A stretch of DNA of 64,000 nt from assembly GCF_000737785.1 (NCBI RefSeq), contig NZ_JPRO01000005.1, positions 62,001-126,000 on the forward strand, read 5' to 3'. Positions 50,891-59,844 of this stretch are shown piece by piece. The notes beneath the pieces were generated by a model. The model saw nothing but the letters and a program-made list of their open reading frames with translations. It did no database searches and was not told the DNA's origin. A program made the position numbers and the translations under genes. How positions within the stretch are numbered: position 1 is the stretch's first letter; each line of letters opens with the position of its first letter. Source of the DNA: Chryseobacterium luteum. GTDB taxonomy: Bacteria > Bacteroidota > Bacteroidia > Flavobacteriales > Weeksellaceae.

Positions 50891-51814
50891 GACATGGTTA
50901 TTCTTACCCATGACCTTTCTGAATAATCCTTTAATATGATTGATCTCCGGCTGATAATTGGTCTTTTTTCTACATCCGAAATACAGTGTATTTTCCAGTT
51001 TTTCCCCACCTTCCCAGATCAGCTTGATGTCACCGTTCTCTATTTCATTTTTACATAAAAAATCAGGAACAACGGCCAGCCCGATGCCGCCTTTCAGACA
51101 ACGGATAATTGAATTTAAATTCGGGACAATATAATTGGGGCGGAAATTCGGTTTATGCCCGAAATTCATGATCCAGAACTGAAACAGATGTTCCATATCC
51201 CCCGTGGTTCCGTACCATTTCTCCTGCTTCAGCCATTCTTCAGCATGTTCAACACCTTTTGTTTCCAGGGTCTTGAGGAAACTTTCGGTATCTACATCTT
51301 TTCCGCCTACAAGAATGATCTGCTCGGAAGAAAATGGCTCATGCTCAATATTGGGTGAAGTTCCTTTTTTGGGTGTAATGATAAGATCCAAAATCCCTTT
51401 ATCCAGCTGGTCCAGCATTTCGGGATATTCTCCGAAGCTTATAATCAGATTGAACGGCAAAGTAGAAACATACTGCTCCAGTGTGGTCTGGAAGGTCTCA
51501 AAACACATTCCTACACTGATCGTAGGTGTCAGCTTTTCTGTAGATTTCTGAAAGTTTTTCTCTACGTCTTCCAGTTTTGTAAGAGGTTCGGAAACAGCAT
51601 TGAATAAGACTTTTCCTCTTTCTGTCGGAATCATTTTCCGTCCTGTTCTGTCGAATAATTTATACCCGACATATGCTTCCAAAGAGCCTAAATGCAGACT
51701 TACTCCGGGTTGCGAAATAAATAAACTTTCTGCGGCCCCGGTTAAGGTTCCTGTTTTATAAATTGCCTTGAAAGTCCGGTACCATTCTAAGTTTACCATG
51801 ATTACAATTATCAA
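50879..51814 (-). CDS. LysR family transcriptional regulator
   Basis: A 311-residue LTTR. The N-terminal winged helix-turn-helix (about 1-65: FKAIYKTGTLTGAAESLFIS, QPGVSLHLGSLEAYVG, LFDRTGRKMIPTERG) is intact, followed by the substrate-binding domain with FDVL-like strands (LDLIITPKKGT). LysR proteins usually control neighbouring or divergent genes; the candidates are the AKR/NMO genes on the left or the AraC gene on the right. Confidence 0.92.
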   Translation of the reverse strand: MIIVIMVNLEWYRTFKAIYKTGTLTGAAESLFISQPGVSLHLGSLEAYVGYKLFDRTGRKMIPTERGKVLFNAVSEPLTKLEDVEKNFQKSTEKLTPTISVGMCFETFQTTLEQYVSTLPFNLIISFGEYPEMLDQLDKGILDLIITPKKGTSPNIEHEPFSSEQIILVGGKDVDTESFLKTLETKGVEHAEEWLKQEKWYGTTGDMEHLFQFWIMNFGHKPNFRPNYIVPNLNSIIRCLKGGIGLAVVPDFLCKNEIENGDIKLIWEGGEKLENTLYFGCRKKTNYQPEINHIKGLFRKVMGKNNHVMHL

Positions 51815-51983
51815 TATTCTGATACAAAATTAAAAAATAATTACAATAATAATATGTAAAATAGTTTGATTCAACCTATCAAGTATATTTTTAATTTGTA
51901 TAAATTTGTTAAAAGAATCATAATTTGTAAACAGTTTTGATAAGTTTACAATTAATTATCACTGTACTTATATTCAGCTAACC

Positions 51984-52850
51984 ATGAAATTCATCAGTCA
52001 TTACGAGTATAATCACAAAATGTTCGGCTATCTCATTATCGACGGAAACTCGATTGATGAGATCAGTACTGACGAATACAATGATTATATAAGAATATTT
52101 TTCTTTCCGAAATCCTGCCATATCACCATAGATTTTGATGAATATATTACTGACGGTCCGGCATTGTTTTTTGTAGGTAACCATCAAAAAGTAAGAATTA
52201 AGAATGCCGAACAGCAGGAAGTGCATTTCATTTATTACAACAGAGATTTTTACTGCATCCAGATTCATGATGCGGAAGTCGCTTGTGATGGTATACTTTT
52301 CAATAATATTTACAATCTTCCCCAGACAAAACTTTCAGACGAAGAATGTCTTTATACAGAAAACTTATACCTTCATATTAAAAATGAGCTTACAGCTAAA
52401 GAATCTTCCCAGGAAGAAATGATAAGAACCTACCTTAAACAGCTTATTATAAGAGCTACCCGTGCCTGGAAAAAACAACAATTGGGACAGCTTAACGACG
52501 AACCTCCAAGAGAAATGGAGTTTTTCAGGGATTTTAGCCGCCTGGTCGAGATACACTTCCGTAAAAAACATGGTGTTGCCGATTATGCCGATCTTTTAAA
52601 CATGGCCCCTAAAACACTTTCAACGAAATTCAACCGTCTTAATTTAGCTTCTCCCAACGACATTATCAAAGACCGGATTGTGCTTGAAGCCAAGCGCCTC
52701 TTATGTTATTCAAACTATACAATTAAAGAAATTGCCTACAATTTGGGATATGATGATCCTGCTTATTTCAACAGATTATTTACTAATAAAACAGGATTGA
52801 CGCCTGCCGTTTTCAAGAAAAGCAACCAACAAGAGAAAAAAGTACAATAA
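51984..52850 (+). CDS. AraC family transcriptional regulator
   Basis: A 288-residue regulator with an N-terminal cupin-like sensing domain (about 1-160) and the C-terminal AraC DNA-binding domain of two helix-turn-helix units (about 185-280; GVADYADLLNMAPKTLSTKF, TIKEIAYNLGYDDPAYFNRL, LTPAVFKK). It diverges from the LysR gene across a 169-bp AT-rich gap. It precedes the hydrolase-quinone reductase cluster and is a candidate for its regulator. Confidence 0.92.
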   Translation: MKFISHYEYNHKMFGYLIIDGNSIDEISTDEYNDYIRIFFFPKSCHITIDFDEYITDGPALFFVGNHQKVRIKNAEQQEVHFIYYNRDFYCIQIHDAEVACDGILFNNIYNLPQTKLSDEECLYTENLYLHIKNELTAKESSQEEMIRTYLKQLIIRATRAWKKQQLGQLNDEPPREMEFFRDFSRLVEIHFRKKHGVADYADLLNMAPKTLSTKFNRLNLASPNDIIKDRIVLEAKRLLCYSNYTIKEIAYNLGYDDPAYFNRLFTNKTGLTPAVFKKSNQQEKKVQ

Positions 52851-53065
52851 ATATCAACTTTTAACTATTTTTTCGGCCGTACCACTACCCTACCTTTGTC
52901 ATGTAAATAATTCCAGATACGGAAGCATGGTAAAGTAATTTGGGTAAGCCCGTTTATTTTCCCGGATTAATGAGGCAGTGAAATCTTTGTATTAAAACTG
53001 CCGGTGTATACCAAATGGAAATTGTTTATTCATATTTAGTAATTATTAATCTTAAATTATATACA

Positions 53066-53839
53066 ATGAAAACATCAATTTTAAAATCGTTCGGATCAAT
53101 TTTATCCATTTTCTTTATGTTGTTAGGCGGAATCTCCGTATCTGCTCAATCACCAATGATTAAAAATGTAGTTCTGGTACATGGCGCTTTTGTAGACGGG
53201 TCGGGTTATAGAGGCATCTATGACATTCTGAGCAAAAAAGGCTATAATGTTACTGTTGTACAAAATCCGCTGAGCTCACTGGCGGATGATGTAGAAGCAA
53301 CGAAAGCAGCTCTCGACAGACAGGACGGACCAGCCATTCTTGTGGGGCATTCTTATGGCGGAAGCGTTATAACAGAAGCCGGAGACCATCCTAAAGTAGC
53401 AGCCTTAGTATATCTTGCAGCATTCCAGTTGGATGAAGGTGAGTCGGCTCTCGATTGGGCAAAAACAGAACCGGGATCTCCTAAAAACGGTATTTTACCT
53501 GCAGACGAAAAAGGAATCCTTTATTATGACAAAGAAAAATTCCACGACGGATTTGCGGCAGATGTTCCCAAAGCACAGACCGATTTTATGTACGCTTCCC
53601 AAGGACGTTTTGCAGCAGCAGCATTGGCTGCCAAAGTAACCAAAGCTCCCTGGAAAACAAGGCCTTCATACGGAATTGTAGCCACTCAGGATGAAGCTAT
53701 TCTCCCTTCTATCCAAAGAAAAATGTATAAAAAAGGAAATGCGAAAATCACAGAAATAAAAGGAAGTCATGCTGTATTTATTTCTCATCCTCAGGAGGTT
53801 GCAGATGTTATTATCAGAGCTTCAAAAGAAGTTAAGTAA
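53066..53839 (+). CDS. Exported alpha/beta hydrolase
   Basis: A protein of about 257 residues with a signal peptide (SILSIFFMLLGGISVSAQ) and an alpha/beta-hydrolase fold: VVLVHGAFVDGSG (oxyanion region), nucleophile elbow GHSYGGS and the catalytic His in IKGSHAVFISHP. It belongs to the EstC/salicylate esterase-like branch; the substrate is unknown. The ATG at 53066 is chosen because it starts the signal peptide. A terminator follows. A TACCTTTG promoter-like element is at 52891-52898. Confidence 0.88.
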   Translation: MKTSILKSFGSILSIFFMLLGGISVSAQSPMIKNVVLVHGAFVDGSGYRGIYDILSKKGYNVTVVQNPLSSLADDVEATKAALDRQDGPAILVGHSYGGSVITEAGDHPKVAALVYLAAFQLDEGESALDWAKTEPGSPKNGILPADEKGILYYDKEKFHDGFAADVPKAQTDFMYASQGRFAAAALAAKVTKAPWKTRPSYGIVATQDEAILPSIQRKMYKKGNAKITEIKGSHAVFISHPQEVADVIIRASKEVK

Positions 53840-53859
53840 TTCCTTTAAAAAATCACTAA

Positions 53860-53900
53860 CAAAAGCTGTTTCACTAATGTGGAGCAGCTTTTTCTTTTTT
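53860..53900 (+). terminator. Terminator of the alpha/beta hydrolase gene
   Basis: The arms AAAAGCTG and CAGCTTTT are followed by TCTTTTTT. Confidence 0.75.
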
Positions 53901-54012
53901 ATTGTTAAATCAATCCATCATAATTCTGATACAATTGTATAATTCATATTATTTTTATTATATAAAAATCGAACATAACTTTGCATCATACAATTTAAAC
54001 AATCATAAAACA

Positions 54013-54627
54013 ATGAAAAAAGTATTAATCATCAACGGTGGGCAAAACTTCGGACATTCAGGAGGAAAATATAACAAAACCATTGCAGACAGCACTTTGG
54101 AAGCCCTAAAGGAGTTTGGAAATGTAGAAGTAAAAATCACGAATATCGGGGAAGGTTATGATAAAAATGAAGAAGTTCAGAAATTCGTTTGGGCAGATTA
54201 CATTATTTACCACACTCCGATCTGGTGGTTCCAGCTTCCCAATGGTTTCAAGAAATATATTGATGAAGTTTTCACAGCCGGACATGCGAAAGGAATTTAT
54301 ATGAACGACGGAAGAACTTCTGACAATCCAAAAATAAACTACGGAACCGGAGGAATGCTTGGCGGAAGAAAATATCTGGTGACCACAAGCTGGAATGCTC
54401 CGGAAACAGCCTTTACGCTTCCTGGAGAATTCTTTGGTGAAACAAGTGTAGATAATGGACCGTTATTTGGATTCCATAGAATGAATGCCTTTGTTTCGCT
54501 AGAAAAAATGGAAAGTTTTCACTTCCACGATGTAGAAAAAAATGCCCATGTAGAACGCGATATGAAAATCTACAAAGAACATTTAAAAAACGTTTTCGAA
54601 AAAGAATTAAAACCACAATTAGCCTAA
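54013..54627 (+). CDS. mdaB: NAD(P)H:quinone reductase, MdaB-like
   Basis: A 204-residue flavodoxin-fold FAD enzyme for two-electron reduction of quinones. It begins KKVLIINGGQNFGHSGGKYN and has YHTPIWWFQLPNGFKKYIDEVF and GGMLGGRKYLVTTSWNAP, hallmark segments of MdaB. The ATG at 54013 is used; the longer frame upstream is not coding-like. The stop overlaps the next ATG by one base (TAATG). The pairing with a YgiN-like gene mirrors the MdaB-YgiN quinone cycle of E. coli. Confidence 0.92.
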   Translation: MKKVLIINGGQNFGHSGGKYNKTIADSTLEALKEFGNVEVKITNIGEGYDKNEEVQKFVWADYIIYHTPIWWFQLPNGFKKYIDEVFTAGHAKGIYMNDGRTSDNPKINYGTGGMLGGRKYLVTTSWNAPETAFTLPGEFFGETSVDNGPLFGFHRMNAFVSLEKMESFHFHDVEKNAHVERDMKIYKEHLKNVFEKELKPQLA

Positions 54628-54914
54628 TGAAAATTTATCTTACAGCTGTTATAAAAGCCAAAGAAGAGCACAGAACCGAAGTATTGGAAGTCCTTCAAAA
54701 CATGGTGAAAGAAACTCAAAAAGAAGAAGCCAACGAATTATACACCCTTCATCAGGGAATTGAGGATAAAAATCAGTTCATTTTCTACGAAATATGGAAA
54801 AGCAAAGAAGGTTTAGCGCAACACAATCAGCAGCCTTACATCCAGGCTTTTGGAGCTGTTGCTGATGAAAAATTACAGGAAAAACCTCAGATTTATTTGA
54901 CCCATATCATTTAA
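54627..54914 (+). CDS. Antibiotic biosynthesis monooxygenase family protein, YgiN-like
   Basis: A 95-residue ferredoxin-fold protein of the ABM family, small cofactor-free oxidases of quinols. The pattern LTAVIKAKEEHRTEVLEVLQ near the start, TLHQGIEDKNQFIFYEIWKS in the middle and the C-terminal His-Leu tail fit the family. It is translationally coupled to the mdaB gene, so the two probably act together in quinone redox cycling. Confidence 0.88.
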   Translation: MKIYLTAVIKAKEEHRTEVLEVLQNMVKETQKEEANELYTLHQGIEDKNQFIFYEIWKSKEGLAQHNQQPYIQAFGAVADEKLQEKPQIYLTHII

Positions 54915-54967
54915 AAATTAAAACCATTAAGAGAAATTAAGACGTTAAGATTCATTAAGCTAAATCA
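54915..54967. repeat. ATTAAG-type short repeat
   Basis: Units like CCATTAAGAGAAATTAAG and GTTAAGATTCATTAAG occur here in tandem. Related CCATTAAGA occurs at 1850-1860. It is likely a degenerate dispersed repeat; no gene is present. Confidence 0.45.
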
Positions 54968-55033
54968 ATGATAAATTTCAATCTTAATTCTAAATACCTT
55001 AAAGAAGCCTTAATGGTTAAAAATCATTTTAAT

Positions 55034-55783
55034 ATGAAAAAAATAGCGTTTTTACTGCTTGCCATCTTTACGATAAGATCCGTTCAGTCACAAACCAAAA
55101 AATCTAAACATATGAAAAAGAAAATTTTATTTGTCGTAACCAGTCACGACAAAAAAGGAAGCACCGGAGAAGATACCGGATATTATCTTGGCGAAGTTTC
55201 TCATCCGTGGGAAGTCCTTCACAAGGCAGGATATGAAATCGATTTTGTAAGTCCCAAAGGCGGAACGCCGCCGGTAGACGGATTTGATTTAAAAGATCCT
55301 GTAAACAAGGAATTCTGGGAAAGTAAAGACAAAAGTAAAATCGAAAATTCTTTACAGCCTTCTCAGGTAGATCCGAATAATTATAGTACTATTTTCTACG
55401 CCGGAGGTCACGGGGCCATGTGGGATTTTGCCGACAATACGGAATTAGCAGGTATTGCTTCCAAAATTTACGAAAACGGAGGAATTGTAGCCGCAGTTTG
55501 TCACGGCCCAGCCGGTCTTGTCAATGTCAAACTGAACAACGGAAAGTATTTGGTAGACGGCAAAAAGATCAATGCCTTCACCAATGAGGAAGAAACTGAA
55601 GTAAAACTGGCCGATGTAGTTCCTTTTCTTCTCGAAGACAAATTAAAAGAAAGAGGAGCCCAATTTGAAAAATCAGGACTTTGGCAGAACCATGTGGTGA
55701 CAGACCAGAGAGTAATTACAGGACAAAACCCCCAGTCTGCAAAAAGTGTAGGTGAAGCCATTTTAAAAGAGCTTCATAAATAG
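55034..55783 (+). CDS. Exported DJ-1/PfpI family protein (Hsp31-like)
   Basis: A protein of about 249 residues with a signal peptide (KKIAFLLLAIFTIRSVQS) followed by a class I glutamine amidotransferase-like domain: GHGAMWDFADN and the nucleophile Cys in AAVCHGPAGLVN. Hsp31-type members act as glyoxalases, chaperones or deglycases. Most are cytosolic, so the leader is notable. An internal Met at the domain start (KKKILFVVTSHD) could give a cytosolic form, but the in-frame leader is well formed. Confidence 0.88.
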   Translation: MKKIAFLLLAIFTIRSVQSQTKKSKHMKKKILFVVTSHDKKGSTGEDTGYYLGEVSHPWEVLHKAGYEIDFVSPKGGTPPVDGFDLKDPVNKEFWESKDKSKIENSLQPSQVDPNNYSTIFYAGGHGAMWDFADNTELAGIASKIYENGGIVAAVCHGPAGLVNVKLNNGKYLVDGKKINAFTNEEETEVKLADVVPFLLEDKLKERGAQFEKSGLWQNHVVTDQRVITGQNPQSAKSVGEAILKELHK

Positions 55784-55794
55784 CTAGTTTTTTA

Positions 55795-55982
55795 TTAAAC
55801 CACAAAAGGCACAAAGTTTCTAACACTTAAGTTATTTCAAGTTTAAATGCTCTGAATATAGGAAGTTCACATAAGTTGTGAGAAAAACAGAAGATTTTCA
55901 TGCTGACAAAAATTCGTCGGATCAAAATTCTCCTCCACTGGAGGGGTGGCAAAAATTCAAAGAATTTTTGACGGGGTGGTTT
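55795..55982. repeat. Intergenic repeat pieces
   Basis: Near 55800 ACCACAAAAGGCACAAAG recalls the arms of the element at 44125-44334. Positions 55934-55981 contain CCTCC-ACT-GGAGG and AAAAATTC-AAA-GAATTTTT, two small palindromes in a unit with GGGGTGG copies at both ends, resembling a REP-like unit. No gene lies between 55784 and 56044. Confidence 0.55.
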
Positions 55983-56044
55983 AAAGAAAAAACATCCGGA
56001 ATAATAAGAACTTAATTACACCCTCTAAAACAGTCAAAACAAAA

Positions 56045-57028
56045 ATGGAATACAGAAAATTAGGAAATACGGAACTGGAACTGTCTGCAATTACCCACGG
56101 TGCATTTGCTATCGGAGGAAATATGTGGGGTGGCAATGAAAAACAGGACTCCATCAATTCAATTCATGCCTCTTTGGATCATGGTGTAACTTCCATTGAT
56201 ACGGCACCTTTTTACGGTTTCGGGCTCAGTGAAGAAATGATCGGTGAAGCCATTAAGGGAAAAGACCGTTCAAAAATTCAGTTACTAACCAAATTCGGTC
56301 TCGTATGGGACGGCAGCAATAACGGAAAAGGCGAATTTTTCTTCGATGCTGAAGATAATGGTGTAAAAATTCCTGTTTATAAATTCGCTTCAAAAGAGAA
56401 TATTATTAAGGAAGTCGGGGAAAGCCTGAAAAGATTAGGAACAGATTACATTGACCTTTTACAACTTCACTGGCCGGATTCTACAACGCCAATCAGCGAA
56501 ACGATGGAAGCTATGGAATTGTTAATTCAACAGGGGAAAATTCGTGCTGCAGGTGTAAGCAATTACTCTGTTGAGCAAATGGAAGAAGCCAACAAAACGT
56601 TGGAATTAGCAAGCAACCAGGTTCCTTACAGCATGCTGAACAGAGCCATTGAAAGTAATATTGTTCCTTATTCCCTAGAAAACAATTCGGGGATTATTGT
56701 ATACAGTCCAATGGAAAGAGGTCTTTTAACAGGAAAATATTTCAAAGAAAATAAATTAAAAGAAAACGACCACAGAAACGGTTATTTTTCACAGTTTAAT
56801 CTCAATAAAGTAAAAAATTTCTTAGACAAAATCGAACCGATCGCTCAGGAAAAAGGGGCAACACTTTCCCAATTAGTTTTACGCTGGACTACTTTACAAC
56901 CGGCAATCACAGTTGTTCTGGCTGGAGCAAGAAACGCACAGCAGGCCATTGAAAACGCGCACGCTATGTCTGTTGAACTTTCTCATGATGAATTGAACTT
57001 CATTAATACAGCACTAAGCGAAATTTAA
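56045..57028 (+). CDS. Aldo/keto reductase
   Basis: A 327-residue AKR of the second, YdhF/Tas-like branch. Catalytic residues lie in SIDTAPFYGFGLSE (Asp, Tyr), LLTKFGLVW (Lys) and LLQLHWPD (His). The C-terminus carries the NADP-binding IxxxAGARNAQQ segment (TVVLAGARNAQQAIEN). It is the second AKR in the region and is likely part of a carbonyl-detoxification set with the DJ-1 gene. Confidence 0.93.
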   Translation: MEYRKLGNTELELSAITHGAFAIGGNMWGGNEKQDSINSIHASLDHGVTSIDTAPFYGFGLSEEMIGEAIKGKDRSKIQLLTKFGLVWDGSNNGKGEFFFDAEDNGVKIPVYKFASKENIIKEVGESLKRLGTDYIDLLQLHWPDSTTPISETMEAMELLIQQGKIRAAGVSNYSVEQMEEANKTLELASNQVPYSMLNRAIESNIVPYSLENNSGIIVYSPMERGLLTGKYFKENKLKENDHRNGYFSQFNLNKVKNFLDKIEPIAQEKGATLSQLVLRWTTLQPAITVVLAGARNAQQAIENAHAMSVELSHDELNFINTALSEI

Positions 57029-57108
57029 TCTTGTATCATCAGTAAACCTGCTCCATTGTGACGGCTTACTGAGCTTATTCTTTCATCTATCAACCTAAAA
57101 TATACATT

Positions 57109-57633
57109 ATGAAGTCTCTTTTACTTAAACTGTGTGTCTTTTTAATGATAAATACTGCAGGTTCAGAAATAATGGCCCAGCAGGAATCTTCATCAAAAAT
57201 CCCGAAGTATGACCGTACAAAAACCGGTTATATCATGGTATTGCGGGAAGGTGATGATGTGATCGGAGAGATTGAAAAATTAGCAAAAGCAGAAAAGATT
57301 TCCTCTGCAAATTTTTCAGGGATTGGCTTTGCAGGAGAAGTTACTTTTGGATTTTATGATTTTAATGCTAAAAAATTTAACCCCAAAACATTCAATAAAG
57401 TAGAAATGGGAAGCCTTACGGGTTCTATTGCATGGAACGAAAAAGGACCTTCACTTCATATTCACGGTGTGGCCACTGACGATCAGTTCAATGCTTATGG
57501 CGGACATATTCTGTCATTGCACGTAGGAACGGGTTCTATGGAAATATATATCACCATTGATGATAAAAAACTGGAAAGGAAAATTGAACAGCCATTGAAC
57601 GCCAATGTACTGCAGCTCGAGCATCAGCATTAA
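57109..57633 (+). CDS. Exported PPC-domain (DUF296) protein
   Basis: A 174-residue protein with a signal peptide (LLKLCVFLMINTAGSEIMAQ) followed by a PPC/DUF296 domain (about 35-165). The conserved His cluster is present: SLHIHGVATDD and YGGHIL. The domain forms trimers in plants (with AT-hooks) and in bacteria. AT-hooks are absent here and the leader predicts export, so a DNA role is unlikely. Function unknown. Confidence 0.85.
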   Translation: MKSLLLKLCVFLMINTAGSEIMAQQESSSKIPKYDRTKTGYIMVLREGDDVIGEIEKLAKAEKISSANFSGIGFAGEVTFGFYDFNAKKFNPKTFNKVEMGSLTGSIAWNEKGPSLHIHGVATDDQFNAYGGHILSLHVGTGSMEIYITIDDKKLERKIEQPLNANVLQLEHQH

Positions 57634-57659
57634 ACCGGATGCTATATTCTTATTCACAG

Positions 57660-57696
57660 AAAAAAGAGCTCTTCAGTTTTGAAGAGCCCTTTTTGT
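57660..57696. terminator. Bidirectional terminator
   Basis: The arms AAAAGAGCTCTTC and GAAGAGCCCTTTTT pair with one mismatch, with A- and T-runs outside. It serves the PPC gene on the left and the AhpD-like gene on the right. Confidence 0.8.
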
Positions 57697-57714
57697 AATT
57701 ACCTTTTAAGGAAA

Positions 57715-58158
57715 CTATTTTGCGATCGGTAAATGTGTACTTACTGCAATTCTGTTCCAGGCATTGATCGTTATAATGGCCATGATGATCTGTGCTATCT
57801 GGCCATCATCAAAATACTGTTTTGCCCTTTGGAAGGTTTCTTCTGTAAGGCCTTTATCACTGATCAGGGTAATTTCTTCTGTCATCGCCAAAAGTACCTG
57901 CTCTTCTTCCGTGAAAAAGTCTTTCGCTTCTCTCCACCCGTTAAGAATAAAAATTCTTTGAGTAGTTTCACCGTACTTAAGAGCATCTTTGGTATGCATA
58001 TCAAGACAGAAAGCACATTGGTTGATCTGTGAAGCTCTGATTTTAATCAGTTCCTTTTGAATGTGGTTCAATGAAATGGTCTGAAGGTATCCTTCCAATC
58101 CCATCATTGCTTTGTAAGCTGCTGAATCTACAGTGGCAATATTTAATCTTGCGCTCAT
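57715..58158 (-). CDS. Carboxymuconolactone decarboxylase family protein (AhpD-like)
   Basis: A 147-residue protein with the AhpD-type redox motif CAFCLDMH (CxxC-x-x-x-H) near residues 50-57, typical of peroxidase or thiol-relay members of this family. It lies 4 bp after the DoxX gene, forming an operon with it and probably with the Crp-type regulator gene. A role in peroxide or disulfide chemistry is likely. Confidence 0.9.
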   Translation of the reverse strand: MSARLNIATVDSAAYKAMMGLEGYLQTISLNHIQKELIKIRASQINQCAFCLDMHTKDALKYGETTQRIFILNGWREAKDFFTEEEQVLLAMTEEITLISDKGLTEETFQRAKQYFDDGQIAQIIMAIITINAWNRIAVSTHLPIAK

Positions 58159-58162
58159 AATA

Positions 58163-58594
58163 TTATAATTTATTGGTTAGTTGATCTATACTAAAGAAAT
58201 ATTCCGGCTGAACGGCCAGTAAAAAGGCTCCGGCACTTCCTACCCAGACAGAATAATCCAAAGGGGCTTTAATTCCCAATGCCACGGTCATTGACAAAGC
58301 AAAGACAAGCAGCAGAAAGCAGGATCCGCAAGCTGCCATTCTGGTTTTCCAGCCTAAAAGCAGCAGCACTGGAAAAAGTAATTCAAAAAAAGTCGCGGTA
58401 TATGCAGAAAATATACTTAAGCTTTCAGGAAGAAAAAAGGTCAGTTTTCGGGTATAAGCCTCAAAGTTCTCCCAGTTCCCCCAGGCAGAATTTTTGCCCC
58501 AGAAACCCAACCTGTCTGCCACCGCAGAAAGCATGGTCACAGAAATGGAAAGTCTTAAGAACAATTGCGGAAACCGAACATTTTTATCTGTCAT
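58163..58594 (-). CDS. DoxX family membrane protein
   Basis: A protein of about 143 residues with four membrane spans (LFLRLSISVTMLSAVADR, YTATFFELLFPVLLLLG, CFLLLVFALSMTVALG and VWVGSAGAFLLAV). The DoxX family is often linked to redox-stress and thiosulfate metabolism. The start is placed at the second ATG (58592-58594); an in-frame ATG at 58613-58615 is an alternative. It is co-transcribed with the AhpD-like gene. Confidence 0.85.
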   Translation of the reverse strand: MTDKNVRFPQLFLRLSISVTMLSAVADRLGFWGKNSAWGNWENFEAYTRKLTFFLPESLSIFSAYTATFFELLFPVLLLLGWKTRMAACGSCFLLLVFALSMTVALGIKAPLDYSVWVGSAGAFLLAVQPEYFFSIDQLTNKL

Positions 58595-58657
58595 GATACT
58601 GGCTTTTAATAACATGACAAATTTCCGGCTTATATTTAGTAAAAAACTTAAACTGGT

Positions 58658-59230
58658 TTAAGATCGTAATTTAGCTCTTATTTCACTCAGGTATTCCGGA
58701 GTAAAATTCAGAAAAGAAGCTATTAAATATTGGGGAATCCTTTGGATAAACCAGGGATAAAGAGTACTGAAATGCACATAAAGTTCCTCCCTTGACATTT
58801 CATACAGGTAACGGATCCGTCTTTCCGAAGCGGCATAAGCCCTCTGATAGACCATCCTGAAGTACCGCTCCATCATAGGATGCTTTTTCAAAAGAAGCTC
58901 CTGCTGCTGAAGATCAATAGCAAGAATGACAGAATGTTCCACAGCCTGGATACAGAAATCCGATTGGATCTGCCTTTCATACGCAAAAGTATCCGTGATC
59001 CACCAGTTCTCTATGGCAAATTCCGTTGTCTGTTCCGCTCCTTTCTCATTCAGGAAAAACTTCCTCAGACAGCCCTCAGAAACAAAATACATCCATCTGC
59101 AAATCTCCCCGTGAAGCATCAGATCCTGCTTTTTCTTCACTTTTATCTCCTTAAAAAAAGAAAATATGGAAGCATACTCTTCATCTGTGACGGTAATGAA
59201 TTTATTTAAATGTGCTTTGAAAGTATCCAT
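58658..59230 (-). CDS. Crp/Fnr family transcriptional regulator
   Basis: A 190-residue regulator with a cyclic-nucleotide-binding-like domain (about 20-120; LMLHGEICRWMYFVSEGCLR) and a C-terminal DNA-binding part (IPQYLIASFLNFTPEYLSEI). The usual ligand residues for cAMP are not evident and no Fe-S cysteines cluster, as is common for Bacteroidota members of the family. The DoxX and AhpD genes follow 42-63 bp downstream and are candidates for its regulon, along with the divergent DUF1304 gene. Confidence 0.9.
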   Translation of the reverse strand: MDTFKAHLNKFITVTDEEYASIFSFFKEIKVKKKQDLMLHGEICRWMYFVSEGCLRKFFLNEKGAEQTTEFAIENWWITDTFAYERQIQSDFCIQAVEHSVILAIDLQQQELLLKKHPMMERYFRMVYQRAYAASERRIRYLYEMSREELYVHFSTLYPWFIQRIPQYLIASFLNFTPEYLSEIRAKLRS

Positions 59231-59295
59231 ATTTGCAATTGAGTAACCAAACTTAACTTTATTTTTTTAGTTTTACAATGTCTAAACATTAAATC

Positions 59296-59685
59296 ATGGA
59301 ACTCATTGCTAAAATTCTGATCGCTATCGTGGCACTGGAACACATCTATATCTTATGGATGGAAATGTTCGCCTGGGAAACCAAAGGAAAAGAAGTCTTT
59401 AAAGCTGCACTGCCGGCAGAAATGTTTAAGCCCACGAAAGGCCTGGCTGCCAATCAGGGACTGTATAACGGTTTTCTTGCAGCAGGACTCATTTGGTCTT
59501 TTTTAATTGAAGATCCGAAATGGCAGGCCAATGTTTCCCTGTTTTTCCTAAGCTGTGTGGCTATTGCCGGAATTTACGGAGCCATTTCAGCCACCAGGAA
59601 AATATTTTTCGTACAGGCTTTACCGGCGATATTAGCGATTATTGCTGTGGTGTTGAGCAATTTCTTTCATCTTCTACAGAGATAA
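59296..59685 (+). CDS. DUF1304 membrane protein
   Basis: A 129-residue membrane protein with four spans, a Glu-containing first helix (ALEHIYILWMEMFAW), the family's GLAANQGLYNGFLAAGL segment and a C-terminal span (QALPAILAIIAVVL). The family has no known function. It is transcribed divergently from the Crp-type regulator gene across 65 bp. Confidence 0.9.
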   Translation: MELIAKILIAIVALEHIYILWMEMFAWETKGKEVFKAALPAEMFKPTKGLAANQGLYNGFLAAGLIWSFLIEDPKWQANVSLFFLSCVAIAGIYGAISATRKIFFVQALPAILAIIAVVLSNFFHLLQR

Positions 59686-59715
59686 ATCTTTTTAAACATA
59701 TTGTTGGTTCACCAA

Positions 59716-59802
59716 AAGCGCAAGAATTTTATCTCCGGTAAAATTCATCCTGTTTATTTCTCAACATTTCACCTTGCTGAAAATCTTGGATTTTCTTGCG
59801 CC
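59716..59802. repeat. Short inverted-repeat element
   Basis: GCGCAAGAATTTTATC on the left and GGATTTTCTTGCGCC on the right are near-reverse complements enclosing about 60 bp. The theme CGCAAGAA/TTCTTGCG recalls the element at 44125-44334. It lies between convergent genes and contains no ORF. Confidence 0.5.
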
Positions 59803-59844
59803 TTAAAAACGTCCCGTAAATAAAAGATAACCAACAAACAATAA

